DNA of 64,000 bases from Streptomyces sp. NRRL S-340. GTDB taxonomy: Bacteria; Actinomycetota; Actinomycetes; Streptomycetales; Streptomycetaceae. The position numbers were made by a program, and so were the translations under genes. Below are positions 8,493 through 17,030 of this stretch, in pieces. The stretch lies in assembly GCF_000720185.1 (NCBI RefSeq), contig NZ_JOIY01000014.1, positions 237,874 to 301,873 on the forward strand. The letters are read 5' to 3'. The number at the start of each line of letters is the position of its first letter. Position 1 is the first letter of the stretch. The notes beneath the pieces are model-generated. The model did not search any database and had not been told where the DNA came from. It worked only from the letters and a program-made list of their open reading frames with translations.

Positions 8493-8523
8493 GACATGTC
8501 CGGCGTGGACGTGGCCTTCGCCC

Positions 8524-8571
8524 CTGACCGGGACGTGTCCTTCAGTTCTGACCGGGACGTGTCCTCCAGTC
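8524..8571. repeat. 24-bp direct repeat, two copies
   Basis: Units 8524-8547 and 8548-8571 differ by two bases. They lie between the terminator hairpin and the end of the aldo/keto reductase gene and encode nothing evident. Confidence 0.7.
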
Positions 8572-8600
8572 CCGGCCGGCGTGGCGACGCGCGTACCCGC

Positions 8601-9578
8601 TCACAACCCCGTCCGCGCCAGGTCCTCTTCCGCGTACCGCTCGCCGCTCGGCGGCGTGAGCGCGTCGAGCCGGGCGAGCTGGTCCGCGCTCAGGACGACG
8701 GCGTCGGCCGCCGCGTTCTCCTTGACGCGGGCCACGCGCTTGGTGCCGGGGATCGGGACCACGTCGTCGCCCTGCGCCAGCAGCCAGGCCAGCGCGACCT
8801 GGGCGGGCGTGGCGCCGGCGTCCGCGGCGACGGCCTCCACCTCGTCGACGATGGCCAGGTTGCGCTCGAAGTTGCCGTCGGCGAACCGCGGCGTGCTCAA
8901 CCGGAAGTCGTCCGCGGCCAGTTCCGCCGTGGAACGGATCGCCCCGGTCAGGAAGCCGCGGCCGAGCGGCGAGTAGGCGACCAGCCCGATGCCGAGTTCC
9001 CGCAGCACCGGCAGCAGCGGCTCGGCGGGCCGGCGCGACCACAGCGAGTACTCGGTCTGCACCGCGGCCACCGGGTGCACGGCGTGCGCGCGCCGCACGG
9101 TGTCCTCACCGGCCTCCGAGAGCCCGGCGTACCGGACCTTCCCCTCCCGTACCAGCTCGGCCAGCGCGCCCATCGTCTCCTCGATCGGCGTCCCCGGGTC
9201 GACGCGGTGCTGGTAGCAGAGGTCGATGCGGTCCGTACCCAGCCGCCGGAGCGAGCCCTCGACCGCCTTGCGCACATTGGCCGGTGAGCTGTCGAGGACA
9301 TTGGGACCGGCGCCGTCGTGCGCGACCAGCCCGAACTTGGTGGCGATGACCACCTCGTCACGCCGCCCGGCGACGGCACGGCCGACCAGTTCCTCGTTGA
9401 CGAACGGACCGTAGATCTCGGCGGTGTCGATGAAGTCGACCCCCAGATCCAGGGCCTGCCGCACGGTGCGGACGGCCTCCTGCTCGTCGCTGCCCGCGCC
9501 CGTGTAGTAGTCGGACATCGTCATGGCCCCCAGGCCGATGCGCGAGACATCGAGCCCTCCGAGCGAAACACGCTGCAC
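8601..9578 (-). CDS. Aldo/keto reductase
   Basis: The 325-residue protein has the AKR tetrad: Asp51 and Tyr56 in FIDTAEIYG, Lys81 in IATKFG and His124 in CYQHRVD. The NADPH phosphate site region [15 protein letters not shown] is intact. GTG 9578 was chosen because AGGAAGG lies upstream and [17 protein letters not shown] is the normal family start; longer in-frame extensions look non-coding. It resembles the YajO/general stress AKR group. It is divergent from the AvrD operon and may reduce a ketone in that pathway or simply be a neighbour. Confidence 0.88.
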   Translation of the reverse strand: MQRVSLGGLDVSRIGLGAMTMSDYYTGAGSDEQEAVRTVRQALDLGVDFIDTAEIYGPFVNEELVGRAVAGRRDEVVIATKFGLVAHDGAGPNVLDSSPANVRKAVEGSLRRLGTDRIDLCYQHRVDPGTPIEETMGALAELVREGKVRYAGLSEAGEDTVRRAHAVHPVAAVQTEYSLWSRRPAEPLLPVLRELGIGLVAYSPLGRGFLTGAIRSTAELAADDFRLSTPRFADGNFERNLAIVDEVEAVAADAGATPAQVALAWLLAQGDDVVPIPGTKRVARVKENAAADAVVLSADQLARLDALTPPSGERYAEEDLARTGL

Positions 9579-9810
9579 CGGACGGCGCTCCCTTCCTGAT
9601 CGGTCGATCCACCGTACGAAGACGTACGGCCGAGCGTACCGAAGCACATGCACATGGACGGCGGGTTGCCGCCGGACCACAAGTCTCGCGGAACACCGCG
9701 CACATACCACCGGCATGGCAGCAACAGGCCATGCCCCTTATGGCGGTCGGGCCCCCGTGTTTGACTCCTGTCGGTCCGCCGGTGCGGGCCGCGGAAAAAG
9801 ACGGAGACCA
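9579..9810. promoter_or_regulatory. Divergent promoter region upstream of the AvrD operon
   Basis: This 232-base gap between the reductase and the thioesterase holds the likely promoter of the ten-gene AvrD operon. It is AT-enriched compared with the genes. No confident -35/-10 pair or palindromic operator was identified. Confidence 0.4.
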
Positions 9811-10299
9811 ATGCCGAACATGATGCTCGGGCCCATAAGGGTCGACGGCTCATACGCGGGAGAACAACTCACCCGGCAGATGGGCATAGAGATAATCCGA
9901 TGCGAACCGGGACTCGTCGTGGGCACCATGCCGGTTTCCGGAAATCGCCAACCACTCGGAATTCTGCACGGCGGGGCGAATGCGGTGTTCGCGGAGACAC
10001 TGGGTTCCGTCGCCGCATTCCTGCACGCCGGCCCCGGCGGGAACGCGGTCGGCGTCGACCTCTCCTGCACGCACCACCGGTGGGTCTCCTCGGGGACCGT
10101 CACCGGGGTGTGCCGGCCCCTCGACGAGCGGCAGACCACGGCCTCGTACGAGATCGTCCTCACCGACGACCTCGGCCACCGCACCTGCACGGCACGTCTC
10201 ACCTGCGCGGTCCGGCGCGGCGCCCGCCGGCCGGGACTCCGCCCGGCGGCCGACCCGCCGCACCGGCTCGCCCCTTCCCGACGAACGGAGCACCGATGA
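9811..10299 (+). CDS. PaaI-type hotdog thioesterase
   Basis: The 162-residue protein carries the hotdog thioesterase core GILHGGANAVFAETLGSVAA (HGG motif and catalytic acidic residue on the central helix), ending with a basic, Pro-rich tail. The start ATG at 9811 has GGAG upstream. The gene overlaps the AvrD gene by ATGA, so translation is coupled. It is the first gene of the AvrD operon and may release or proofread acyl chains on the operon's ACP, or act on a CoA ester. Confidence 0.85.
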   Translation: MPNMMLGPIRVDGSYAGEQLTRQMGIEIIRCEPGLVVGTMPVSGNRQPLGILHGGANAVFAETLGSVAAFLHAGPGGNAVGVDLSCTHHRWVSSGTVTGVCRPLDERQTTASYEIVLTDDLGHRTCTARLTCAVRRGARRPGLRPAADPPHRLAPSRRTEHR

Positions 10300-11330
10300 C
10301 CCCGACTCCGACCCCCATCGCGCCGGCCGCGACTTCGGCACCGACCGTGCCGACGTCCGTAGACGACCACCTCGGTCCCGCCGAGCGGCGCTTCTTCGGC
10401 CGCGGCTTCCGCCGGGTCGGCTACGACATCGGCGAGGTCGCCCTCGCCGTCGCGGACGGCACGGTCCAGGCGCGCTCCTCGGTGGGCGTGCGCTACCCGT
10501 CCGACTGGTCGAAGAAGGCGGCCGGCACCGACCTGCGCCCCCACTTCAGCACCGTCGACGGCCTCGTCGTCGCCGCCCAGCTGGCCGAGGCCTGCCTGCG
10601 CGGCCCCGGCACCGACCTGCGCGGCGCCTGGCTGCGCAGGGTGCGGATGGCGGCCGGCAGCAGCCCGCAGGAGGACCTGGCCGGGCTGCCGGCCCGGGCG
10701 ACGCTGCGCGGCACCGACCCGGTCGCGGGCGATCCCGCGCGCGTGGTGTCGGTGGTGGACTGCGCGATCGGCACCATGCGGGTGCGCTGCGAGATCGAGC
10801 ACGCGCCGGTCGCGGCCGCGCCCCGCCCGGGCACCCACGCGGGCCTGGACGAGCTGCTCGGACCGGCCGCGGACCGCTACTTCGGCACCGGGTTCACCAC
10901 CCGGCGCCAGTTGATCCACGACGTGCGGGTGGACCACCGGGCGCTGCGGGCCGAGGCCGCGCTGAGCGTCGTCCACGAGGACGGCGCACCGGTCCCGGCC
11001 GCCGGGCTCGAAGGCGCGTACCAGCCGTCGGTGTCGATGATCGACGCCTTCGTCACCGCCCTCCAGCTCGCCCAGATCATGCTGTACGACCTGGACGGCA
11101 TGCGCCGGCAGGACAGCAACACCCTGTGGATGCGGCAGACCGTGCTCACCGCCTCCCGCCCGGACCGCCCCGGCCTCCGGGTCCCGGTGACCACCCGCCT
11201 GGACGACGCCGGCCTGCTGGAGAAGGCGGACGGCACCTGGCGCACCCTGACCGTGGCGGGTGAACTCGCCGGTCTCCAGGTGCGCTCGGCGGTCGCCCAC
11301 CGGCTTCCCGAGGGGCGTGCGGCGGCATGA
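10296..11330 (+). CDS. AvrD family protein (syringolide-synthase-like)
   Basis: The 344-residue protein resembles AvrD of Pseudomonas syringae, the protein that directs synthesis of syringolides, acylated C-glycosyl elicitors. Two homologous halves are visible: DDHLGPAERRFFGRGFRRV at residues 23-41 and DELLGPAADRYFGTGFTTR at residues 185-203, each followed by a segment ending in VAAQLAEACL or VTALQLAQIML. This tandem arrangement recalls AfsA, which joins a beta-ketoacyl group to dihydroxyacetone phosphate. ATGA overlaps on both sides tie it to the thioesterase and FabH. I infer that it condenses a beta-ketoacyl thioester with a phosphorylated sugar. The assignment rests on recognition, not a search. 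Confidence 0.8.
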   Translation: MTPTPTPIAPAATSAPTVPTSVDDHLGPAERRFFGRGFRRVGYDIGEVALAVADGTVQARSSVGVRYPSDWSKKAAGTDLRPHFSTVDGLVVAAQLAEACLRGPGTDLRGAWLRRVRMAAGSSPQEDLAGLPARATLRGTDPVAGDPARVVSVVDCAIGTMRVRCEIEHAPVAAAPRPGTHAGLDELLGPAADRYFGTGFTTRRQLIHDVRVDHRALRAEAALSVVHEDGAPVPAAGLEGAYQPSVSMIDAFVTALQLAQIMLYDLDGMRRQDSNTLWMRQTVLTASRPDRPGLRVPVTTRLDDAGLLEKADGTWRTLTVAGELAGLQVRSAVAHRLPEGRAAA

Positions 11331-12328
11331 CCCGAGCAGCAGTGATCGCCGGTGTCGGCGGACACGTACCGCCCAGGATCGTGACCAACGACGACCTCGC
11401 CCGGCACCTGGACACCTCCGACCAGTGGATCCGGACCCGCACCGGCATCGCCACGCGCCATGTCGTCGACCCGGGCACCAGCACGGGCGACCTGGCCGTC
11501 GAAGCGGGCCGGCGCGCCCTGGAGAACGCCGGTGCGGACGGCGCCGACCTGGTGATCGTCGCCACCACCACACCCGACCGCCCCTGCCCGGCCACCGCGC
11601 CGGCCGTCGCCGACCGCCTGGGCCTGACCGGGGTGCCGGCCTTCGACGTGGCCGCCGTGTGCTCCGGGTTCCTCTACGCGCTCCAGGCCGGTGCCGCCGC
11701 CGTGACCGCCGGTTTCGCCGGGCGGGTCCTGGTGATCGGCGCGGAGTCCTTCAGCACCATCCTGGACCCCGAGGACCGCACCACCTCCGTCATCTTCGGG
11801 GACGGGGCCGGCGCGGTACTGCTGCGGGCCGGGACCCGCGAGGAGCCCGGTGCCGTGCTGGACGTGGACCTGGGCAGCGACGGCTCACTGGCCGACCTGA
11901 TCACCGTCCGGGGCGGAGGCGCCGAGGAGCGTTCCCGGGGCGGCACGCCCCGGCCCGAGGACCGGTACTTCCGCATGGACGGCAAGTCCGTCTTCTTCGC
12001 CGCGGTGCGCCGCATGGCCCAGTCCTCGCGCACCGTGCTGGAGCGCACCGGCTGGCAGGTCGAGCAGGTGGACCGGCTGGTGGCCCACCAGGCCAACACG
12101 CGCATCATCCACGCCGTGGCCGAGCAGCTCGGGCTGCCGCCGGAGCGCGCGGTGACGAACATCGAGCACGTCGGCAACACGTCGGCCGCCTCCGTCCCGC
12201 TCGCCCTCGCCGACGGCCTGGCCGACGGCACCCTGCGCGCCGGACACCGGGTCCTGCTGACCGCCTTCGGCGGCGGCGCCACCTGGGGCTCGGCCACGCT
12301 GACCTGGCCGGATCTGCCGGCCGGCTGA
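11327..12328 (+). CDS. Beta-ketoacyl-ACP synthase III (FabH-like)
   Basis: The 333-residue protein has an intact KAS III triad: Cys112 in AAVCSGF, His in VAHQANTRII and Asn in HVGNTSAAS, plus the C-terminal GGGATWGSATL motif. It should condense a short acyl-CoA starter with malonyl-ACP to give a beta-ketoacyl-ACP, the expected acyl donor for AvrD. It overlaps the AvrD gene (ATGA) and is followed after 161 bases by the operon's ACP. A housekeeping fabH would normally sit with fabD, acpP and fabF, which is not the case here. Confidence 0.92.
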   Translation: MTRAAVIAGVGGHVPPRIVTNDDLARHLDTSDQWIRTRTGIATRHVVDPGTSTGDLAVEAGRRALENAGADGADLVIVATTTPDRPCPATAPAVADRLGLTGVPAFDVAAVCSGFLYALQAGAAAVTAGFAGRVLVIGAESFSTILDPEDRTTSVIFGDGAGAVLLRAGTREEPGAVLDVDLGSDGSLADLITVRGGGAEERSRGGTPRPEDRYFRMDGKSVFFAAVRRMAQSSRTVLERTGWQVEQVDRLVAHQANTRIIHAVAEQLGLPPERAVTNIEHVGNTSAASVPLALADGLADGTLRAGHRVLLTAFGGGATWGSATLTWPDLPAG

Positions 12329-12489
12329 TCCGGGCGCGGCCCACCGCCCACCGGCACACCCACCGGCGAACCCGCTTTCCCCGCTCCGGCAGGCAGCCCC
12401 CTGCACACCCTCCGTCAGACCCACCGGCACACCCTCCTGAACGCCCACACTTCACCCGCATCCCGCCCACACACCGCGAAAGGTGAATC

Positions 12490-12753
12490 ATGACCGGCTC
12501 CGTGACCACGATGATCATCGACATCCTCACCGGCAAGTTCGACATCCCGGCCGAAGAGGTCTCCCCGGACACGGTCTTCGACGACCTGGCCGTGGACTCG
12601 CTGGCGCTGCTGGAGATGTCCCTGATCCTGGAGAAGCGGCTCGGCGTCTCCATATCGGAGGGCGTGCTCACCTCCGGGCAGAGCGTCGACGAGGCCGCCC
12701 GCGTGGTCGAGGCCCTCGGCGCTCCCGCCGCCGTCGGCCCGACCGCCGTCTGA
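12490..12753 (+). CDS. Acyl carrier protein
   Basis: This 87-residue acidic protein carries the phosphopantetheine site VDSLALLEM with Ser37. GAAAGG precedes the ATG at 12490. It lies directly after FabH and four bases before a histidine phosphatase. It probably carries the growing beta-ketoacyl chain made by FabH and consumed by AvrD. The 161-base gap upstream (12329-12489) holds only CCACCGGCACACC-type short repeats. Confidence 0.92.
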   Translation: MTGSVTTMIIDILTGKFDIPAEEVSPDTVFDDLAVDSLALLEMSLILEKRLGVSISEGVLTSGQSVDEAARVVEALGAPAAVGPTAV

Positions 12754-12757
12754 ACCC

Positions 12758-13450
12758 GTGCGCGTGGTCCTGCTCCGGCACGGAGAGACCGACCTCAACG
12801 CGGCCGGCCGGTTCCAGGCGCAGACCGACGCCCCGCTCAACGACGAGGGGGTACGGCAGGCGCGGCGGGCCGCGCGGTCGCTGCCGCCGGGCGGCTGGGC
12901 GGCGGTGTACTCCTCGCCGCTGTCCCGGGCGGCGCAGACCGCCGCGTACGCCGCCGGCCGGCTCGACGTACCCCACCACCGCGTCGACGGCCTGCGCGAA
13001 CGCCACCTCGGCGCACTCGACGGCCTGGACCGTGCCGAGTTCGCGCGGCGCCGCCCGGCCACGATGCGGCGGCTGCTGACCGACCCGGGGTACACGCCGC
13101 CGGGCGGCGAGAGCGGACACGCCGCCCTGGCCCGCTTCGGCGCCGCGCTGGCCGGCATCCTCACCGCGCACCGCGGGGCCGGACGGCTGCTGGTGGTGGC
13201 CCACGGCGGCGTCCTGAACCTGCTGACCCGGGCCCTGCTCGCGGACCGGGCCGAAGCCCCCCGCGCCCTGGTCGGCACCTGCCACGCGCTCTGCCTGGAC
13301 GCGGAGTGGACCCCGGCCGGCCGGCCCCGCCTCGTCCTGCGCCACTGGAACGCCGCCCCCGAGGAGTGCGCCGGCCCCGGCCGCTCCCGCGAACCCCTGA
13401 CCCCCGTCGCCCTCGACGACCTCACCGCCCAGGAAGTGACCCCCGCATGA
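12758..13450 (+). CDS. Histidine phosphatase family protein
   Basis: The 230-residue protein starts with LLRHGETDLNAAGRFQ, the catalytic RHG(E) motif of the phosphoglycerate-mutase-like phosphatases; the second catalytic His is in VVAHGGVLNLL. It lacks features of a true mutase and is most likely a small-molecule phosphatase. In an AvrD operon a phosphatase is what one expects if the sugar acceptor enters as its phosphate, as in gamma-butyrolactone synthesis. The GTG start at 12758 follows the ACP stop by 4 bases, and its stop overlaps the next ATG. Confidence 0.88.
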   Translation: MRVVLLRHGETDLNAAGRFQAQTDAPLNDEGVRQARRAARSLPPGGWAAVYSSPLSRAAQTAAYAAGRLDVPHHRVDGLRERHLGALDGLDRAEFARRRPATMRRLLTDPGYTPPGGESGHAALARFGAALAGILTAHRGAGRLLVVAHGGVLNLLTRALLADRAEAPRALVGTCHALCLDAEWTPAGRPRLVLRHWNAAPEECAGPGRSREPLTPVALDDLTAQEVTPA

Positions 13451-13740
13451 GCATCGAGATCACCGTCCTCTTCGACGTCGTACCGGACCGGACGGAGCAG
13501 GCCGCGGACGCCTTCGCGCGGCTGTGCGCCGAGACCCGCGAGGAGGAGGGCGCGCTGCGGTTCGACGCCTTCCGGTCCGCCGAGCACGACCACGTGATCG
13601 TGCTGGTCGAGGAGTGGGCCGACCAGGCCGCCATCGACCTGCACATGAAGCAGGAGTACGTCGCCGCCTTCCTCGCGGCCACCGACGGCGCCTTCGTCCG
13701 CCCGCCGTCCGTCCACCGGCTCCGCCCGCTCGGCGCCTGA
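13447..13740 (+). CDS. Antibiotic biosynthesis monooxygenase (ABM) domain protein
   Basis: This 97-residue single-domain protein fits the dimeric ferredoxin-like ABM fold: MSIEITVLFDVVPDRTEQA at the start and the strand VLVEEWADQAAIDLHMK in the second half. Members include cofactor-free quinone-forming monooxygenases and proteins such as LsrG that act on signalling molecules. It overlaps the phosphatase stop by ATGA. It may oxidise, or help to rearrange, the AvrD product. Confidence 0.82.
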   Translation: MSIEITVLFDVVPDRTEQAADAFARLCAETREEEGALRFDAFRSAEHDHVIVLVEEWADQAAIDLHMKQEYVAAFLAATDGAFVRPPSVHRLRPLGA

Positions 13741-13755
13741 CCGGGGGTGGCTGAC

Positions 13756-15315
13756 ATGCAGCGGCCGCGCGTCCTCGTCGTGGGGGCAGGCCCGGTCGGG
13801 ATGGTGCTCGCCAGTGAGCTGCTGGCGCACGGGATCGGCGCCGACGTCATCTCCAAGCTCCGCAGGCAGAGCCCGCACTCCCGCGCCACGATCCTGTGGC
13901 CCCGGGTCCTGGAACTCCTGGACCGCGTCGGAGTGGGCCGGAAACTGGTCGACAACGGTCACTACTTCGACCAGATGAACTACTATTCCGAGAAGAAGAT
14001 GATCGGCCTGGTCCGGTTCGACCGGCTGCGGGGCGTCGGCTATCCGTTCGCCATCACCATCCCGCAGTGGCGCACCGAGGCGATCCTCGAAGAGCACCTG
14101 ACCGCACTGGGCGGAACCATCGCCTACGACACCACCTTCCTCGACGGCACCCAGGACGCGCACGGCGTCACCTGCCGGCTGCGCCTGCCCGACGGCCGTA
14201 CCGAGACCCGCGGCTACGACTGGGTCGTCGGCGTCGACGGCTACGGCAGCACCGTCCGCGACGCCTTCGGCTTCCGGTTCGCGGGCCGCACCCTGCGCAC
14301 CCGGCTCGCCATCACCGACGCGGAGATCCTGGGCGAGACCACCAGCAGCGAGGCCGCGTACTACCTGACCCGGTCCGGCAACATGGTGCTGGCGCCGCTG
14401 GGCGACGGGGTGTTCCGGGTCGGCGCCAGCGTCCCCGACGACTACACGGGCGACACACCCGACCGCGCCTTCTTCGAACGGCTGCTGGCCGAGCGGGTGC
14501 CCGGCGCGCGCCGGCTCGGCGACATGCGGTTCAGCGGCGTGTTCACCGCACACGTCCGCTCGGCGAGCAGCTACCGGCGCGGCCGGGTCTTCCTCGCCGG
14601 GGACTCCGCGCACGCCATGAGCCCGTCCGGGGCGCAGGGCCTGAACACCGGCATCCAGGACGCCGTCAACCTGGGCTGGAAGCTGGCCGGCGTGGTGCGC
14701 GGCGACTACCGTCCCGACCTGCTGGACAGCTACGACACCGAGCGCCGCCCCGCGGTCGACGAGGTGGCCGGCCTGTCCACCCGGCTCGCCCGCATCGGCC
14801 TGTACTCGACCCGGCGCCGCATCCTGGCCCGCGACGCCCTGTACCGCCTCGGCACCGCGACCGGCGCCCTGGAGAGGGTCCTGGCGCCCCGGCTCGCCCA
14901 GCTCGACACCCACTACGGTCCCCGGCCCCGGCGCGGCGCCCTGGTGCCGGGGGAGCGGCTGCCGCTGGGCTGGCGCGCCACGAGCACCGAACCCGTCCTC
15001 GCCGTGGACCGCTTCACGGTCCTGCTGTGGCCCGGGCTCCAGTACCGCCACGAGCAGTGGACGCGCACGGTGGACGCCCTGCGCGCCGGGGTGGACGGCG
15101 TCCTCCTCACCGACCTGGGCGGCCGCCCGCCCGGCCTGCTCCTGGGCAAGCTCGGCCGCGCCGCCCAGGCCCTGGTGGTACGCCCCGACGGCCACCTCGA
15201 CACCGTCGTTGTCCTGGGCGAGGACCCCGTCTCCGACGCGCGCACGCTGACCCGGGCGCTGGCCCGCCACACGCGTACCACCGCCACCGCACCCCTGACC
15301 GCCGTACCGGCATGA
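13756..15315 (+). CDS. FAD-dependent class A monooxygenase
   Basis: The 519-residue flavoprotein has an N-terminal FAD motif VLVVGAGPVGMVLASE, the DG motif VVGVDGYGSTVRDAF and the GD motif VFLAGDSAHAMSPSGAQGLN, as in aromatic hydroxylases of the UbiH/PheA group, plus a thioredoxin-like C-terminal domain (VLVVGEDP-type ending). ATG 13756 is preferred because GGGGGTGG lies just upstream; GTG 13747 is in frame too. It probably hydroxylates or Baeyer-Villiger-oxidises an operon intermediate. Confidence 0.9.
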   Translation: MQRPRVLVVGAGPVGMVLASELLAHGIGADVISKLRRQSPHSRATILWPRVLELLDRVGVGRKLVDNGHYFDQMNYYSEKKMIGLVRFDRLRGVGYPFAITIPQWRTEAILEEHLTALGGTIAYDTTFLDGTQDAHGVTCRLRLPDGRTETRGYDWVVGVDGYGSTVRDAFGFRFAGRTLRTRLAITDAEILGETTSSEAAYYLTRSGNMVLAPLGDGVFRVGASVPDDYTGDTPDRAFFERLLAERVPGARRLGDMRFSGVFTAHVRSASSYRRGRVFLAGDSAHAMSPSGAQGLNTGIQDAVNLGWKLAGVVRGDYRPDLLDSYDTERRPAVDEVAGLSTRLARIGLYSTRRRILARDALYRLGTATGALERVLAPRLAQLDTHYGPRPRRGALVPGERLPLGWRATSTEPVLAVDRFTVLLWPGLQYRHEQWTRTVDALRAGVDGVLLTDLGGRPPGLLLGKLGRAAQALVVRPDGHLDTVVVLGEDPVSDARTLTRALARHTRTTATAPLTAVPA

Positions 15316-15436
15316 ACCCGGCGGCCCCCGACGGGCCGCCTGCCACGACCACCTGAGTCCGGCGGCCCCGACGGGCCGCCGCGACCACCTGAGCAACCGT
15401 CCCCGACCATCCGCACCATCCTCCGAGGAGATCACC

Positions 15437-15991
15437 ATGGCCCCCCGCGTCACCCTCACCGAAGTCGCCGACATGACCCCCGAACAGCGCGCGGTGTACG
15501 AGAAGTTCCAGTCCAACCTGACCCGGGCGCTGCTGCTGACCAAGGACTCGGCCGCCGCGCACCTCGCGCTCGGCGCCACCTTCACCGTCGGCCTGCTCGG
15601 CCTGCTGGACCGCGAGGTGATCGTGCTGCGCGTGGCGAAGCTGCGCGACAGCGAGTTCGAGCGGCTGCTGCACTACCCGCTCGCGAAGAAGGCGGGCCTG
15701 GACGACGCCGAGATCCAGGCGATCGAGGAGGGCCGCTACGACGAGATGCCGGCCTCCCGCGCGGCGCTCGTCCGCTACGTCACCGACTGCATGGTCGACC
15801 ACAGGGCGAGCGAGGAGGCGTTCCGCGCCCTGCGGGAGCACTACTCGCAGAACGAGATCGCCGAGGTCACCCACCTGGCCGGCCACAGCGCCATGACCGC
15901 GATGTACCTGGCCAGCCTGGACATCCCGCTGGACGAGGGCATCGCCTCCTGGGGACGCCTGACCGAGGTGCGCGAGCAGGTCACGAACTGA
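15437..15991 (+). CDS. Carboxymuconolactone decarboxylase (CMD)-family protein
   Basis: The 184-residue helical protein has the CMD/AhpD core REVIVLRVAKLRDSEFERLL followed by HYPLAKKAGLDDAEIQAI, with the conserved His but without the CxxC of AhpD peroxidases. Such CxxC-free members occur as isomerase or lactonase-like tailoring enzymes. It lies 121 bases after the FAD monooxygenase; the gap holds a 20-base near-repeat (GGCGGCCCCGACGGGCCGCC type), and GAGGAG precedes the ATG. Exact reaction unknown. Confidence 0.78.
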   Translation: MAPRVTLTEVADMTPEQRAVYEKFQSNLTRALLLTKDSAAAHLALGATFTVGLLGLLDREVIVLRVAKLRDSEFERLLHYPLAKKAGLDDAEIQAIEEGRYDEMPASRAALVRYVTDCMVDHRASEEAFRALREHYSQNEIAEVTHLAGHSAMTAMYLASLDIPLDEGIASWGRLTEVREQVTN

Positions 15992-16025
15992 CCGCCCGGC
16001 ACGGAACGACCCGAGAGGAACGACG

Positions 16026-17006
16026 TTGCAGTACGTGCGGCTGGGCTCGTCCGGCCTGAAGGTGTCCCGGCTGGCGCTGGGCTGCATGAGCTACGGCGAA
16101 CCCGGGCTCGGCACCCACCCGTGGTCGCTGCCCGAGGCCGAGAGCCTGCCCTTCGTCGCCCAGGCCCTCGACCTCGGCATCAACTTCTTCGACACCGCCA
16201 ACATCTACTCCCTGGGCACCAGCGAGGAGTTCCTGGGCCGGGCGGTGCGCAGACTGACCCGGCGCGAGGACGTCGTCATCGCCACCAAGGTGTACGAGAA
16301 GCTCACCGACAGCCCGCTGTCCGGCGGCCTGTCCCGCTCGGCGATCATGCGCGAGGTGGACGCGAGCCTGCGCCGGCTGGGCACCGACTACATCGACCTG
16401 TACATCGTGCACCGCTGGGACCCCGAGACACCCGTCGAGGAGACGATGGAGGCCCTGCACGACGTGGTGCGCGCGGGCAAGGTCCGCTACCTCGGCGCCT
16501 CCTCGATGCACACCTGGCAGTTCGTCAGGGCGCAGTACGTGGCCGAACTGCACGGCTGGACGCGGTTCGTGAGCATGCAGAACCACTACAACCTGCTCAA
16601 CCGCGAGGAAGAACGGGAGATGCTGCCGTACTGCCGGGCCGAGGGCGTCGGCGTCACCCCGTGGAGCCCGCTGGCCCGGGGGCGGCTCGCCCGGGACTGG
16701 GACACCGCATCGGCCCGCACCGCCGGCGACCCGGTCCAGGAGCGGTTCTACGGGCCCACGGAGCAGGCCGACCGCGCGGTCGCACGCGTGGTCGCGGACA
16801 TCGCCGCCGAACGGGGCGTGCCGATGGCCCAGGTGGCCCTGGCCTGGCTGCTGAGCCGGCCGGCGGTCACCGCCCCCGTCGTCGGCGCGACCGCCCCGCA
16901 TCACCTGCGGGACGCGGTCGCGGCGCTCGACCTGGTGCTCGACGGCACCGAGACGCAGCGGCTCGAGGCGCCCTATGTGCCGCACGCCGTCGTCGAATAC
17001 GTCTGA
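16026..17006 (+). CDS. Aldo/keto reductase
   Basis: The 326-residue protein has Asp56 and Tyr61 in FFDTANIYS, Lys88 in IATKVYE and His129 in YIVHRWD, the AKR tetrad. It starts at TTG 16026 with GAGAGG upstream. It follows the CMD protein by 34 bases and precedes the FabH-like gene by 24, so it is a true member of the operon. It is the most likely ketoreductase of this pathway. It differs clearly from the divergent reductase at 8601-9578. Confidence 0.88.
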   Translation: MQYVRLGSSGLKVSRLALGCMSYGEPGLGTHPWSLPEAESLPFVAQALDLGINFFDTANIYSLGTSEEFLGRAVRRLTRREDVVIATKVYEKLTDSPLSGGLSRSAIMREVDASLRRLGTDYIDLYIVHRWDPETPVEETMEALHDVVRAGKVRYLGASSMHTWQFVRAQYVAELHGWTRFVSMQNHYNLLNREEEREMLPYCRAEGVGVTPWSPLARGRLARDWDTASARTAGDPVQERFYGPTEQADRAVARVVADIAAERGVPMAQVALAWLLSRPAVTAPVVGATAPHHLRDAVAALDLVLDGTETQRLEAPYVPHAVVEYV

Positions 17007-17030
17007 CCGAACCGCAGGTGGGAGAAGACC

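Noticed and set aside
12415..15585. A 1056-codon minus-strand open frame opposite the ACP-to-monooxygenase genes
   Set aside because: High-GC DNA leaves long open frames opposite real genes. This one has no domain, no ribosome site and an Arg/Gly/Pro-rich composition, while the plus strand encodes clear enzyme families.
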